Assembly (NCBI RefSeq): GCF_003063505.1
Contig: NZ_NERW01000003.1
Location: forward strand, 434,001 to 498,000
DNA from: Limnohabitans sp. T6-20
GTDB taxonomy: Bacteria > Pseudomonadota > Gammaproteobacteria > Burkholderiales > Burkholderiaceae_C
Reading direction: 5' to 3'
Length of the DNA stretch: 64,000 bases
A program made the position numbers and the translations under genes. Below the pieces are notes generated by a model. It was not told the DNA's origin. It saw nothing but the letters and a program-made list of their open reading frames with translations, and ran no database searches. Below are positions 1-8,227 of the stretch, piece after piece (position 1 is the first letter of the stretch; every line of letters begins with the position of its first letter).

Positions 1-250
1 CGCCCGCCACAACATCACCGTCAATGTGGTCTGCCCCGGCCCGACCGACACCGCTTTGCTGGCCGGTTTCGCCGAAGGTGCTTCCAACCCCGAAAAACTC
101 ATGGACGCCTTCAAGAAGGCCATCCCGCTGGGCCGCATTGGCCAGCCGGACGACCTCGCGGGCGCCATCGTCTTCCTGAGCAGCGCCGACGCTTCCTTCA
201 TCACCGGTCAAGTCCTCAGCGTGTCTGGTGGCTTGACCATGCACGGCTGA
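1..250 (+). CDS. badH: 2-hydroxycyclohexanecarboxyl-CoA dehydrogenase BadH, C-terminal part (short-chain dehydrogenase)
   Basis: The gene is cut by the window edge. The open frame enters at base 2 and gives the last 82 residues of a short-chain dehydrogenase. The NVVCPGPTDT segment is the usual post-catalytic Asn/Pro-Gly motif, and the TGQVLSVSGG tail is the usual C-terminal strand. The catalytic Tyr-x3-Lys and the Rossmann fold lie outside the window. By recall the tail closely matches Rhodopseudomonas BadH, which oxidises 2-hydroxycyclohexanecarboxyl-CoA to the 2-keto ester with NAD. BadI, the next enzyme of that pathway, starts 30 bases downstream, which supports the call. Without context it could only be called an SDR. 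Confidence 0.8.
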   Translation, partial: ARHNITVNVVCPGPTDTALLAGFAEGASNPEKLMDAFKKAIPLGRIGQPDDLAGAIVFLSSADASFITGQVLSVSGGLTMHG

Positions 251-280
251 TCCATCACCCCCATTCAACCGGAGAAACAC

Positions 281-1063
281 ATGCAATTCGAAGACATCCT
301 GTACGAAAACCGCAACGGCGTGGCCTGGATCACGATCAACCGCCCCGACAAGATGAACGCCTTTCGCGGCACCACCTGCGACGAGATCATCAAGGCCTTG
401 AACAAGGCGGGTTACGACCGCGACATCGGCTGCATCGTGCTGGCCGGTGCGGGTGACCGCGCCTTCTGCACGGGCGGCGACCAGTCGGCCCACGACGGCA
501 ACTACGACGGCCGTGGCACGATTGGCCTGCCCATGGAGGAGCTGCACACCGCGATTCGCGACGTGCCCAAGCCTGTCATTGCACGCGTGCAAGGCTTTGC
601 GATTGGCGGTGGCAACGTGTTGTGCACCATCTGCGACCTGACGATTTGCTCCGAAAAAGCCATCTTCGGCCAGGTCGGCCCCAAGATGGGCTCGGTCGAT
701 CCCGGCTACGGCACCGCTTTCTTGGCCCGCGTGGTCGGCGAGAAGAAGGCCCGCGAAATTTGGTACCTCAACAAGCGCTACTCCGGCCAAGAGGCCGTGG
801 ACATGGGCCTGGCCAACATCTGCGTGCCACACGAGCAGCTCGACGCCACCGTGCAGGAGTGGGCCGAGACCATCTGCGAGCGCAGCCCCACCGCGATTGC
901 CATTGCCAAGCGCAGCTTCAACATGGACACCGCGCACCAGTCGGGCATTGCGGGCATGGGCATGTACGCGCTCAAGCTGTACTACGACACGGAAGAGTCG
1001 CGCGAAGGCGTGAAGGCTTTGCAAGAAAAACGCAAGCCCGAGTTCCGCAAATACGCCAAGTAA
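281..1063 (+). CDS. badI: 2-ketocyclohexanecarboxyl-CoA hydrolase BadI
   Basis: A 260-residue crotonase-fold enzyme that hydrolytically opens the ring of 2-ketocyclohexane-1-carboxyl-CoA to pimeloyl-CoA in the cytoplasm. It belongs to the MenB-like branch. The FCTGGDQS stretch (about 62-69) and GFAIGGGN (about 105-112) form the oxyanion-hole region, and SVDPGYG (138-144) matches the MenB/BadI active-site segment. Length and sequence agree, by recall, with Rhodopseudomonas BadI almost end to end. The start has a GGAG ribosome site 8 bases upstream. MenB itself is unlikely because all neighbours are alicyclic-acid genes. Confidence 0.92.
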   Translation: MQFEDILYENRNGVAWITINRPDKMNAFRGTTCDEIIKALNKAGYDRDIGCIVLAGAGDRAFCTGGDQSAHDGNYDGRGTIGLPMEELHTAIRDVPKPVIARVQGFAIGGGNVLCTICDLTICSEKAIFGQVGPKMGSVDPGYGTAFLARVVGEKKAREIWYLNKRYSGQEAVDMGLANICVPHEQLDATVQEWAETICERSPTAIAIAKRSFNMDTAHQSGIAGMGMYALKLYYDTEESREGVKALQEKRKPEFRKYAK

Positions 1064-1085
1064 ACGCACCGACCGAGGACGACAG

Positions 1086-2243
1086 ATGAACCCCAATCCC
1101 TACATCAACGAAGACCTGCAGGCGTTGGCCGAAACCGTGCGCCGCTTTGCCGATGAAAAAATCAAGCCCGGCTTTCTGGAGCGTGACAAGACGCGCGAGT
1201 TTGACCTCGCCTTGCTGCGAGAGATGGGCGAGTTGGGCTTCATCTGCCCCGAAGTGCCCGAAGAATTTGGTGGCTTGGGCATGGGTTGTGTGGCCGCAGG
1301 CGTGATCCACGAGGAAATCGCCCGCGCCGACCTGAGCTTTTCTTACCTGAACCTGTTGGCCTCGCTGAACAGCCAGATTCTCTACAAGTACGGCAATCCC
1401 GAAGTGGTGCGCCCCTGGCTCGACAAGATCCGCGAAGGTCGTGCCATTTGCGCCATTGCCCTGACCGAGCCGCGCGGGGGCTCGGATGCGGCCAACCTGC
1501 GTTTGCGAGTGGAGCGCGACGGCGACTTCTACGTCATCAACGGCGAGAAAACCTCCATCTCGGCCGCTGACCAGGCCGACATCACCGTGGTGTTTGGCCG
1601 CACCGGCAAGCCCGAAGACGGCGCGCACGGCGTGACCGCACTCTTGGTGCCCATGGACACCCCGGGCCTGACCACCAGCCGCTTTGACTGCCACGGCCAG
1701 CGCGCCATCGGCCGCGGCTCCATCTTTTTCGAAAATGTGCGCGTGCCCGTCAGCCACCGCTTGGGGGACGAAAACAAGGGCTTTGTGCAGGTCATGCACG
1801 GTTTTGATTACTCGCGCTCGCTGATTGGTCTGCAGTGCTTGGCCGTGGCACGCGCTGCGCTCGATGAAACCTGGGAATACATCACCCAGCGCAAGGCTTT
1901 TGGCCAGCCGCTGTCGGCCTTCCAGGGCGTGACCCACCCTCTGGCCCAGTACGACACCGAGGTCGAAGGCGCACGACTGGTGTGCCTGCAAGGCCTGTGG
2001 CTCAAGGACCAAGGTCTGCCCCATTCCGCAGAGGCCGGCATGGCCAAGTGGTGGGGCCCCAAGCTGGCCTACGACGTGATCCACCAGTGCCTGCTGTGCT
2101 TTGGCCACGGCGGCTACGACCGCGGCCTGATGGAGCAGCGCCTGCGCGATGTGCTGGGCTTCCAGATCGGCGATGGCACGGCCCAGATCATGAAAACCAT
2201 CATTGCGCGCACCCGTGCGGGGCGCAAAAACGTGCCTGCCTGA
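1086..2243 (+). CDS. aliB: Cyclohexanecarboxyl-CoA dehydrogenase AliB (acyl-CoA dehydrogenase family)
   Basis: A 385-residue FAD flavoprotein expected to introduce the first double bond, giving cyclohex-1-ene-1-carboxyl-CoA. The acyl-CoA dehydrogenase signatures are present: ALTEPRGGSDAA (flavin/substrate loop, about 128-139) and RKAFGQPLSAFQG in the C-terminal helical domain. The position that is normally a catalytic Glu (in EGTxQI) reads GDGTAQI, so the candidate base is Asp363. As I recall, alicyclic acyl-CoA dehydrogenases differ from fatty-acid enzymes at the catalytic base. The start follows a GAGG ribosome site 22 bases after badI. Electrons would pass to ETF, which is not in the window. 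Confidence 0.88.
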   Translation: MNPNPYINEDLQALAETVRRFADEKIKPGFLERDKTREFDLALLREMGELGFICPEVPEEFGGLGMGCVAAGVIHEEIARADLSFSYLNLLASLNSQILYKYGNPEVVRPWLDKIREGRAICAIALTEPRGGSDAANLRLRVERDGDFYVINGEKTSISAADQADITVVFGRTGKPEDGAHGVTALLVPMDTPGLTTSRFDCHGQRAIGRGSIFFENVRVPVSHRLGDENKGFVQVMHGFDYSRSLIGLQCLAVARAALDETWEYITQRKAFGQPLSAFQGVTHPLAQYDTEVEGARLVCLQGLWLKDQGLPHSAEAGMAKWWGPKLAYDVIHQCLLCFGHGGYDRGLMEQRLRDVLGFQIGDGTAQIMKTIIARTRAGRKNVPA

Positions 2244-2293
2244 CGGGCGCACCCAGAGGCCGCCCCTAAGAGAACAAACAAGAGGAGACAAAC

Positions 2294-3943
2294 ATGGAAT
2301 TTGACGCTGTACTGCTGGCCCCGCGCCGTGCCCGCATGATCGAGCAAGGTTTTTGGCACGACCGCACCATCAACGATGAGCTCGACGCCTGTGTCGCGGC
2401 TTGCCCCGAAAAACTGGCTCTGACCGCGTACCGCTTGGAAGCAGGTGATGTGCGCCGCTTCAGCTACCGCGAGCTGGCGCAAATGGCCGACCGCGTGGCG
2501 GTGGGCCTGAGCCGTCTGGGGGTGCAAAAAAATGACATCGTGGCATGCCAGTTACCCAACTGGTGGCAGTTCACCGTGACCTACCTAGCGTGCTCGCGCA
2601 TCGGCGCAGTGATCAACCCGCTGATGCACATTTTCCGTGAGCGCGAACTGAACTTCATGCTCAAGCACGGTGAAGCCAAGGTCATCATCGCACCCAAGAG
2701 TTTCCGGGGTTTTGACTTCGAGCAGATGATCACGGCCATTCAGCCGGGCCTGCCCGACCTGAAGCACGTCGTCGTGATCGACGGACAAGACGCCAACAGC
2801 TTTGAAGCTCTTCTCAGCGGCCCCGAATGGGAAAAGGAAGCCGATGCAGCCGCCATTTTGAGCGCGCACCGCCCCGGCCCCGACGACATCACCCAATTGA
2901 TCTACACCTCGGGCACTACCGGAGAGCCCAAGGGCGTGATGCACTCGGCCAACACCGTGATGGCCAACATCGTTCCTTATGCACAGCGCCTGCAACTCGA
3001 TGCAGAAGATGTGGTGCTGATGGCCTCGCCCATGGCTCACCAAACCGGCTTCATGTACGGCCTGATGATGCCGATCATGCTCAAGGCCAGCGTGGTCCTG
3101 CAGGACATCTGGGAGGCCAAGAAGGCAGTTGAGATCATCAGCGCCGAAAAAATCAGCTTCACCATGGCCTCTACCCCCTTCCTGACCGACCTGACCAAAG
3201 GCGTGGTCGAGAGCAAGACCCCCGTGCCCACGCTCAAAACATTCCTGTGCGCTGGTGCACCCATACCCGGCCCGCTGGTCGAGCAGGCCCGTGCTGCGCT
3301 CGGCACCAAGATCGTGTCCGCATGGGGGATGAGCGAAAACGGTGCCGTGACCCTCATCCAGCTGAACGACCCGGACGAGCGGGCTTTCACCACGGATGGC
3401 CTCGCATTGCCTGGTGTGGAACTCAAAGTGGTGGAGGTCGACGCATCCGGCCCCGCGGTGCCTGCAGGCACCGCCGGCAAGCTGTATGTGCGTTCATGCT
3501 CCAACTTTGGCGGTTACCTCAAGCGACCGCACCTGAACGGCACCGATGCCGAAGGCTGGTTCGATACCGGCGACCTGGCGCGGATGGACGCGCAGGGCTA
3601 CATCCGCATCACCGGCCGCAGCAAGGACGTGATCATCCGTGGTGGTGAAAACATCCCGGTGGTCGAGATCGAATCGCTGCTGTACCGCCACCCCGCCGTG
3701 GCCATGGCGGCCATCGTGGCCTACCCCGATGAACGCCTGGGCGAGCGCGCCTGCGCGGTGGTGGTGACCAAGCCCGGTCAGAGCTTTGACATGCCCACCC
3801 TGGTGGCCTACCTCAAAGAGCAAAAGGTCGCGGTCCAGTACATCCCAGAACGCCTCGAAGTGCGCGAGAGCATGCCGTCGACCCCTTCCGGAAAGATTCA
3901 GAAATTCAAGCTGCGCGAGGATTTGCGCGACGGTGCAGCTTAA
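2294..3943 (+). CDS. aliA: Cyclohexanecarboxylate-CoA ligase AliA (AMP-forming)
   Basis: A 549-residue ANL-superfamily acid-CoA ligase that would activate cyclohexanecarboxylate with ATP and CoA. Motifs in order: the P-loop-like LIYTSGTTGEPKGV (about 201-214), the GWFDTGDLAR motif with the ADP-contacting Asp (about 422-431), the hinge GRSKDVIIRGGENI (about 440-453), and the C-terminal catalytic Lys in PSGKIQKFK (near 537). Length equals that recalled for AliA of Rhodopseudomonas. A strong AGAGGAGA ribosome site precedes the ATG. It sits between aliB and badK, which gives the substrate assignment; the sequence alone supports only a medium-chain or alicyclic acid ligase. Confidence 0.88.
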   Translation: MEFDAVLLAPRRARMIEQGFWHDRTINDELDACVAACPEKLALTAYRLEAGDVRRFSYRELAQMADRVAVGLSRLGVQKNDIVACQLPNWWQFTVTYLACSRIGAVINPLMHIFRERELNFMLKHGEAKVIIAPKSFRGFDFEQMITAIQPGLPDLKHVVVIDGQDANSFEALLSGPEWEKEADAAAILSAHRPGPDDITQLIYTSGTTGEPKGVMHSANTVMANIVPYAQRLQLDAEDVVLMASPMAHQTGFMYGLMMPIMLKASVVLQDIWEAKKAVEIISAEKISFTMASTPFLTDLTKGVVESKTPVPTLKTFLCAGAPIPGPLVEQARAALGTKIVSAWGMSENGAVTLIQLNDPDERAFTTDGLALPGVELKVVEVDASGPAVPAGTAGKLYVRSCSNFGGYLKRPHLNGTDAEGWFDTGDLARMDAQGYIRITGRSKDVIIRGGENIPVVEIESLLYRHPAVAMAAIVAYPDERLGERACAVVVTKPGQSFDMPTLVAYLKEQKVAVQYIPERLEVRESMPSTPSGKIQKFKLREDLRDGAA

Positions 3944-3985
3944 GTTCAAGCGCAAGACAGCCCCATTTACAACAGGAGACAACCC

Positions 3986-4969
3986 ATGACATCCACACCA
4001 CGCTTCCAATTGCGCCGCACCCTGACGGTAGCGGCCTTATCCTTGCTGGGCCTTGGCACCGGCTTCAACAGCCATGCCCAAAGCTGGCCAAACAAACCCA
4101 TCCGCATCGTGGTAGGTTTTGCCCCGGGCGGCACCACCGACGTGATGGCACGCTTGGTGGCGCAAGGCCTGACAGAAAGTCTGGGCCAATCCGTGGTGAT
4201 CGACAACAAGCCCGGCGCGAGCGGCAACATCGCCGCTGCTGAAGTCGCACGCGCTTCACCCGATGGCTACACCCTCTTGATCGCACCGACCTCGGTCGAA
4301 ACCGTCAACCCGCATCTGTTCAAGTCCCCTCTGCTGCCTTCGCGTGACCTCACCCCCGTGGCGGGCGTGGGCAAGTCGCAGATGTATCTGGTGACCAAGC
4401 CCCAGAGCGCCGCCAAGGATGTACGCGAACTGGTGGGTCAGGCCAAAGCCAATAAGCTGTCCTACGCCTCGGCTGGTGCAGGCACCCCGCCCCACCTGGC
4501 TTGCGAGTTGTTCAAACAGGCCACCGGCACCGACATCCTGCACGTGCCTTACCGGGGTGCAGCCCCGGCGCTGCAAGACGTGCTGTCCGGTCAGGCCGAC
4601 ATGGTGTGCGACCCCGGCATTTCTTTCCCGCACATCCGAACCGGCAAGGTCAAGCTGCTGGCGGTGGTGAGCGAGAAGCGTTCACCTTTCTTTCCAGATG
4701 TGCCCACCGTGGGCGAGCAAGGCTTCAAGGGTGCCAACCTGGACATCTGGTTCGGCATGTGGACACCCAACAACACCCCGACCGAAGTCGTTGGTCGTCT
4801 GAACCGCGAGATCGCCAAGGCCCTGGCCTCCCCAACACTGAAGGCCCGCTACGCCGACCTGGGTGGTGAAAACATCGCTTTGGATACTGCTGAGTTCAAG
4901 GCCCTGCTGGCCAACGAAGGCAAGGTGCTGGGCAATTTGATCCACGATCAGAAAATCACTGTCGAGTAA
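3986..4969 (+). CDS. Bug-family (TTT-type) periplasmic solute-binding protein
   Basis: A 327-residue tripartite tricarboxylate receptor family protein. The N-terminus has a signal peptide (basic start, hydrophobic core, cleavage near HAQSWP). The mature start WPNKPIRIVVGFAPGGTTD is the hallmark of Bug proteins, followed by the conserved DNKPGASGNIAA loop (about 73-84) that holds a carboxylate ligand. A GGAG ribosome site lies just upstream. No TctA/TctB membrane genes are nearby, so it is an orphan receptor. Its place between aliA and badK suggests capture of cyclohexanecarboxylate or a similar acid; that ligand is inference. Confidence 0.85.
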   Translation: MTSTPRFQLRRTLTVAALSLLGLGTGFNSHAQSWPNKPIRIVVGFAPGGTTDVMARLVAQGLTESLGQSVVIDNKPGASGNIAAAEVARASPDGYTLLIAPTSVETVNPHLFKSPLLPSRDLTPVAGVGKSQMYLVTKPQSAAKDVRELVGQAKANKLSYASAGAGTPPHLACELFKQATGTDILHVPYRGAAPALQDVLSGQADMVCDPGISFPHIRTGKVKLLAVVSEKRSPFFPDVPTVGEQGFKGANLDIWFGMWTPNNTPTEVVGRLNREIAKALASPTLKARYADLGGENIALDTAEFKALLANEGKVLGNLIHDQKITVE

Positions 4970-4982
4970 GCAGGAACGAACG

Positions 4983-5759
4983 ATGTCCGAGTCCCCCATC
5001 CTGACCGCACGGCACGGCCGTGTCGGGTTCATCAACCTCAATCGCCCGGCGCAACTCAATGCCCTCAACGACGCCCTGATGGACGCGCTGGGTGAGGCCC
5101 TGCTGAGCCTAGACCAAGACCCGGACATCGGTGCCATTGTCATCACTGGCAGTGACAAGGCTTTTGCCGCCGGTGCCGACATCGCCGTGATGGCCGACTG
5201 GACCTATATGGACGTGTACCAGAGCGGCTTCATCACCCGCAACTGGGAAACCATCCGTCAGGTGCGCAAGCCGGTGATTGCAGCCGTGGCCGGTTACGCC
5301 ATGGGCGGCGGCTGCGAGCTGGCCCTGGCCTGCGACATCATCATCGCAGCCGAATCGGCCAAATTTGCCCTGCCCGAGATCAAGCTGGCCATGCTGCCCG
5401 GTGCAGGAGGCACGCAACGTCTTCCCCGCGCCGTGGGCAAAGCCAAGGCCATGGACATGTGCCTGTCGGCGCGCATGTTGAACGCCGAAGAAGCCGACCG
5501 CTACGGACTGGTTTCCCGTGTGGTGCCAGATGCCGAGTTGCAAACAAGCGCCCTGAAACTGGCCAGCCAAGTGGCCAGTTATTCCCTGCCAGCGCTGATG
5601 GCCATCAAGGAATCGCTGAACCGCGCTTTTGAAGGCAACTTGAGCGAAGGCATTTTGTTCGAGCGGCGCGAGCTGCATGCCCGCTTTGCCAGTGAAGACG
5701 CGCATGAGGGCATGCATGCCTTTTTGGACAAGCGTCCACCCGAGTTCACTCACCGGTAA
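4983..5759 (+). CDS. badK: Cyclohex-1-ene-1-carboxyl-CoA hydratase BadK (crotonase family)
   Basis: A 258-residue enoyl-CoA hydratase that would add water to cyclohex-1-enecarboxyl-CoA, feeding BadH. Crotonase features: AFAAGADIAVM (about 59-69, first oxyanion-hole loop), AGYAMGGGCELALACD (about 103-118), and the two-Glu catalytic region CELALA and LPEIKLAMLPGAGGTQRLPR. By recall it is strongly similar to Rhodopseudomonas BadK over its whole length. The start lies 13 bases after the Bug gene with an AGGA ribosome site. A general fatty-acid hydratase is the alternative, but the surrounding bad/ali set makes BadK more likely. Confidence 0.87.
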   Translation: MSESPILTARHGRVGFINLNRPAQLNALNDALMDALGEALLSLDQDPDIGAIVITGSDKAFAAGADIAVMADWTYMDVYQSGFITRNWETIRQVRKPVIAAVAGYAMGGGCELALACDIIIAAESAKFALPEIKLAMLPGAGGTQRLPRAVGKAKAMDMCLSARMLNAEEADRYGLVSRVVPDAELQTSALKLASQVASYSLPALMAIKESLNRAFEGNLSEGILFERRELHARFASEDAHEGMHAFLDKRPPEFTHR

Positions 5760-5861
5760 GGCCGAAGCTAGCGTTCAGCTGAACTGTGCTGCACGGGTCA
5801 GGAGGTGCTGACCGAAATCGGTATATTGCGGATTTCGGCATTTCCTATTTCGAGAGCACCC

Positions 5862-6743
5862 ATGAAAACAATCGGCATGATCGGCATCGGCATGATGGGC
5901 CACGGCATCGCAAGCAATTTGCTCAAGCACGGGCAAAACCTGACAGTGCTGGAACACCCAGGCAACCAGCCGCTGGACGCCTTGCTGGCGGCCGGCGCAC
6001 GAACCTGCACCACGCCCCAGGCCCTCGCCGCGCAATCGGATGTGATCATTCTGTGCGTGACCGGCACGCCACAGGTGGAAGCCGTTCTGACTGGCGAAGA
6101 CGGTGTGTTGAAAGGCATGCGCCCCGGCACCATCGTGATCGACTGCTCCACCGCTGTGCCCGCCTCGACTGAAAAAGTCGCGGCCATGGTCATCGCACAA
6201 GGGGGGCAGTTTCTCGACTCACCCATGACGCGCACCCCCAAGGAAGCGGCCGAAGGCCGTCTGAATTTGCTGGTGGGGGGCGATGCGGCCTTGTTTGAAA
6301 CCTGCAAACCCATCCTGTCGTGTTTTGCAGAAAACATCGTGCACACCGGCCCGATCGGCTCGGGCCACCGCATGAAGCTCTTGCACAACTACGTGTCGCT
6401 GGGCACTGTCACCTTGCTGGCCGAGGCCGCAGCGTGTGCGCAATTGTCGGGCGTGAACGCACAAACTTTCGTGGATGTGCTCGCCATGGGCGGCGGCTGG
6501 GGTGCGGCACTCGAACGCCTCAAACCCACCCTGGCCACAGGCGACACCTCGGGCCTGCGCTTTTCGATGAGCAACGCGCTCAAAGACCTGAGCTACTACA
6601 ACCAGATGGCCATTGACACGCACGCCGACCACACCGTGGCACAAGCCGTCAAGAACACGCTAGAAACCGCTTGCCAGGAAGGTGATCCACAAGCCTTGGT
6701 GCCAGAGCTGATCGGGCTGCTGGTCAAACGCAAAGGCGTTTAA
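5862..6743 (+). CDS. NAD(P)-dependent 3-hydroxyisobutyrate dehydrogenase-like oxidoreductase
   Basis: A 293-residue beta-hydroxyacid dehydrogenase. The N-terminal Rossmann motif is GMIGIGMMGHGIASNLLKHG. DSPMTRTPKEAAEGRLNLLVGG matches the substrate loop of the family, and GSGHRMKLLHNY carries the catalytic Lys. I start at the ATG at 5862, where the Rossmann strand begins; an upstream in-frame ATG at 5805 would add 19 unconserved residues. It is the last plus-strand gene of the alicyclic cassette, about 100 bases after badK, so co-transcription is possible but its substrate is unknown. Its stop overlaps the stop of the convergent thioesterase gene by three bases. Confidence 0.75.
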   Translation: MKTIGMIGIGMMGHGIASNLLKHGQNLTVLEHPGNQPLDALLAAGARTCTTPQALAAQSDVIILCVTGTPQVEAVLTGEDGVLKGMRPGTIVIDCSTAVPASTEKVAAMVIAQGGQFLDSPMTRTPKEAAEGRLNLLVGGDAALFETCKPILSCFAENIVHTGPIGSGHRMKLLHNYVSLGTVTLLAEAAACAQLSGVNAQTFVDVLAMGGGWGAALERLKPTLATGDTSGLRFSMSNALKDLSYYNQMAIDTHADHTVAQAVKNTLETACQEGDPQALVPELIGLLVKRKGV

Positions 6744-7180
6744 CCATGCAAGGCCAGTGAAGCCACACGCTGCACAAACTCTGCCGGCACAGCCGTCACT
6801 TTGCGTGTCTCTCGCCCAATGAAGACGATGCCGATCTTGCCGCGCGCCACTTCACGGGCGGTGTCCAGGCACTCCATACGGTAGACCAAGTCAAAGCCGT
6901 ATTTGTTGTAGTCCTGCGGCACCATGCTCACGCGCATGGTTTCGCCATGAAAGCCCTCTGACTTGTATTGCGCGACCATGTCGCCCACCACGATGGGGTG
7001 ACCGGCGACGTTGCCTTCGGTGTAGCCCAACGATTTGAAGAAGCGCACACGCGCCTCGGACACCAAGGTGAGCAACTGTGCGTTGTCAAGATGACCGCCC
7101 TGGTTGACATGGCTGATGTAGATCTGGATGTCCGTGGCAAAAACAAATCGTTCAGGAAGAGAAAACTGGATACGCGGCAT
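6740..7180 (-). CDS. Acyl-CoA thioesterase, 4HBT hot-dog family
   Basis: A 146-residue hot-dog-fold thioesterase. The helix segment QIYISHVNQGGHLDNAQLLT resembles the 4HBT active-site region but lacks the simple Asp-x-Asp pattern of 4-hydroxybenzoyl-CoA thioesterase. I place the start at the ATG at 7180, 8 bases past the stop of the upstream Bug gene; a longer frame from 7225 would overlap that gene. It is the last gene of the minus-strand run that begins with ligJ. The substrate is not evident. Its stop codon overlaps the stop of the convergent dehydrogenase gene. Confidence 0.7.
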   Translation of the reverse strand: MPRIQFSLPERFVFATDIQIYISHVNQGGHLDNAQLLTLVSEARVRFFKSLGYTEGNVAGHPIVVGDMVAQYKSEGFHGETMRVSMVPQDYNKYGFDLVYRMECLDTAREVARGKIGIVFIGRETRKVTAVPAEFVQRVASLALHG

Positions 7181-7187
7181 GTGACGC

Positions 7188-8186
7188 TCAACCCATGCCT
7201 TCGGGTTTGATCTGCGCGCGGGCAATCACTTGCTTCCAGCGGGCTTGTTCAACCTTGATGAACGCCTCAAACTCAGCGCCGGTATTGCCCACGGCCAGCG
7301 CTGTTTCATTGGCCAGCTTTTCTTTCACCAAAGCGCTGCGGGCGGCTTTCATCGACTCCAGCTCCAGCTTGGCAATGTTGGGCTTGGCCCACTTGGCGGG
7401 TGCCAACAAGCCATACCACTGGGTCATCTCAAAGCCTTTAAAGCCTTGCTCGGCCACCGTGGGCACATCGGGCAACTGCGGCAGACGCTGCGAAGTGCCT
7501 GTGGCAATGCAGCGCAACTTGCCTGCCTTGATGAATTGCAACAAGGCTGGCGCCCCCACAGAGGCCGCCTGCAAACGGCCCGCCATCAAGTCGGTCAGCA
7601 TGGGCCCTGTGCCGCGATAAGGCACATGCAACACAAAGGTTTCGGTGGCCATTTTGAGGTATTCAAAAGCCAGGTGCCCTGCACTGCCGTTGCCCGCTGA
7701 ACCATAGTTCATCTGGCCGGGACGGGCTTTCGCATAGGCCACGAATTCTTTGAGGTTCTTCACCGGCAAGTCAGGGTGAACCACATACAGGCTTGGCACC
7801 TTGGCCACCAAGGTGATCGGTGCGAAGTCGCGGTTGGCGTCGTAGGGCAATTTCGGAAAGATGTACGGATTCACCGCCAAGGTGCCGATGTGGCCCAGGA
7901 TCAGGGTGTGCTCGTCGGTGCTGCCCGCCACTTCCTGCATGGCGATGTTGCCTGCCGCACCGGGCTTGTTGTCCACAAACACGCTTTGGCCCATGGTTTT
8001 GGCCAGCTCACCCACCACCGCACGGGCCACGATCTCCGAGCTGCCGCCCGTGGCAAATGGCACCACCAAGCGCAAAGGCTTGTTGGGCCAAGCCGACTGA
8101 GCTTGCGCCTGCGGCAAGCACAAACCTGCTGCAGAGGCGGTGCCTGCAGCCAAGAGATCACGACGGTTGAAATTGAAAGTGTTCAT
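7188..8186 (-). CDS. Bug-family (TTT-type) periplasmic solute-binding protein
   Basis: A 332-residue orphan tripartite tricarboxylate receptor. The N-terminus has an RR motif (NFNRRDLLAAG) and a hydrophobic stretch ending AQAQSAWP, so it may be exported by Tat. The mature start WPNKPLRLVVPFATGGSSE and the DNKPGAAGNIAMQEV loop are standard Bug features. It lies 41 bases after aroE on the same strand, at the distal end of the protocatechuate operon. No TctAB partner is in the window. Protocatechuate, quinate or a related acid would be plausible ligands, but that is inference from position. Confidence 0.85.
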   Translation of the reverse strand: MNTFNFNRRDLLAAGTASAAGLCLPQAQAQSAWPNKPLRLVVPFATGGSSEIVARAVVGELAKTMGQSVFVDNKPGAAGNIAMQEVAGSTDEHTLILGHIGTLAVNPYIFPKLPYDANRDFAPITLVAKVPSLYVVHPDLPVKNLKEFVAYAKARPGQMNYGSAGNGSAGHLAFEYLKMATETFVLHVPYRGTGPMLTDLMAGRLQAASVGAPALLQFIKAGKLRCIATGTSQRLPQLPDVPTVAEQGFKGFEMTQWYGLLAPAKWAKPNIAKLELESMKAARSALVKEKLANETALAVGNTGAEFEAFIKVEQARWKQVIARAQIKPEGMG

Positions 8187-8227
8187 GGTGTTTGGTCTGA
8201 CTTGTATGGATCAAGGTTCAGTGCCGC

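Noticed and set aside
281-1063. MenB (dihydroxynaphthoyl-CoA synthase)
   Set aside because: BadI belongs to the MenB-like branch, but no menaquinone genes are present and the neighbours are all alicyclic-acid genes.
972-2291. Long minus-strand open frame (439 codons) opposite badI/aliB
   Set aside because: It lies antisense to well-supported badI and aliB, has no recognisable domain, and is rich in His, Gly, Ala and Val as expected from reading a high-GC gene backwards. Similar long antisense frames opposite 33327-34367, 37202-38386, 40364-41590, 54315-55787, 56402-58309 and 58363-59835 were dropped for the same reason.
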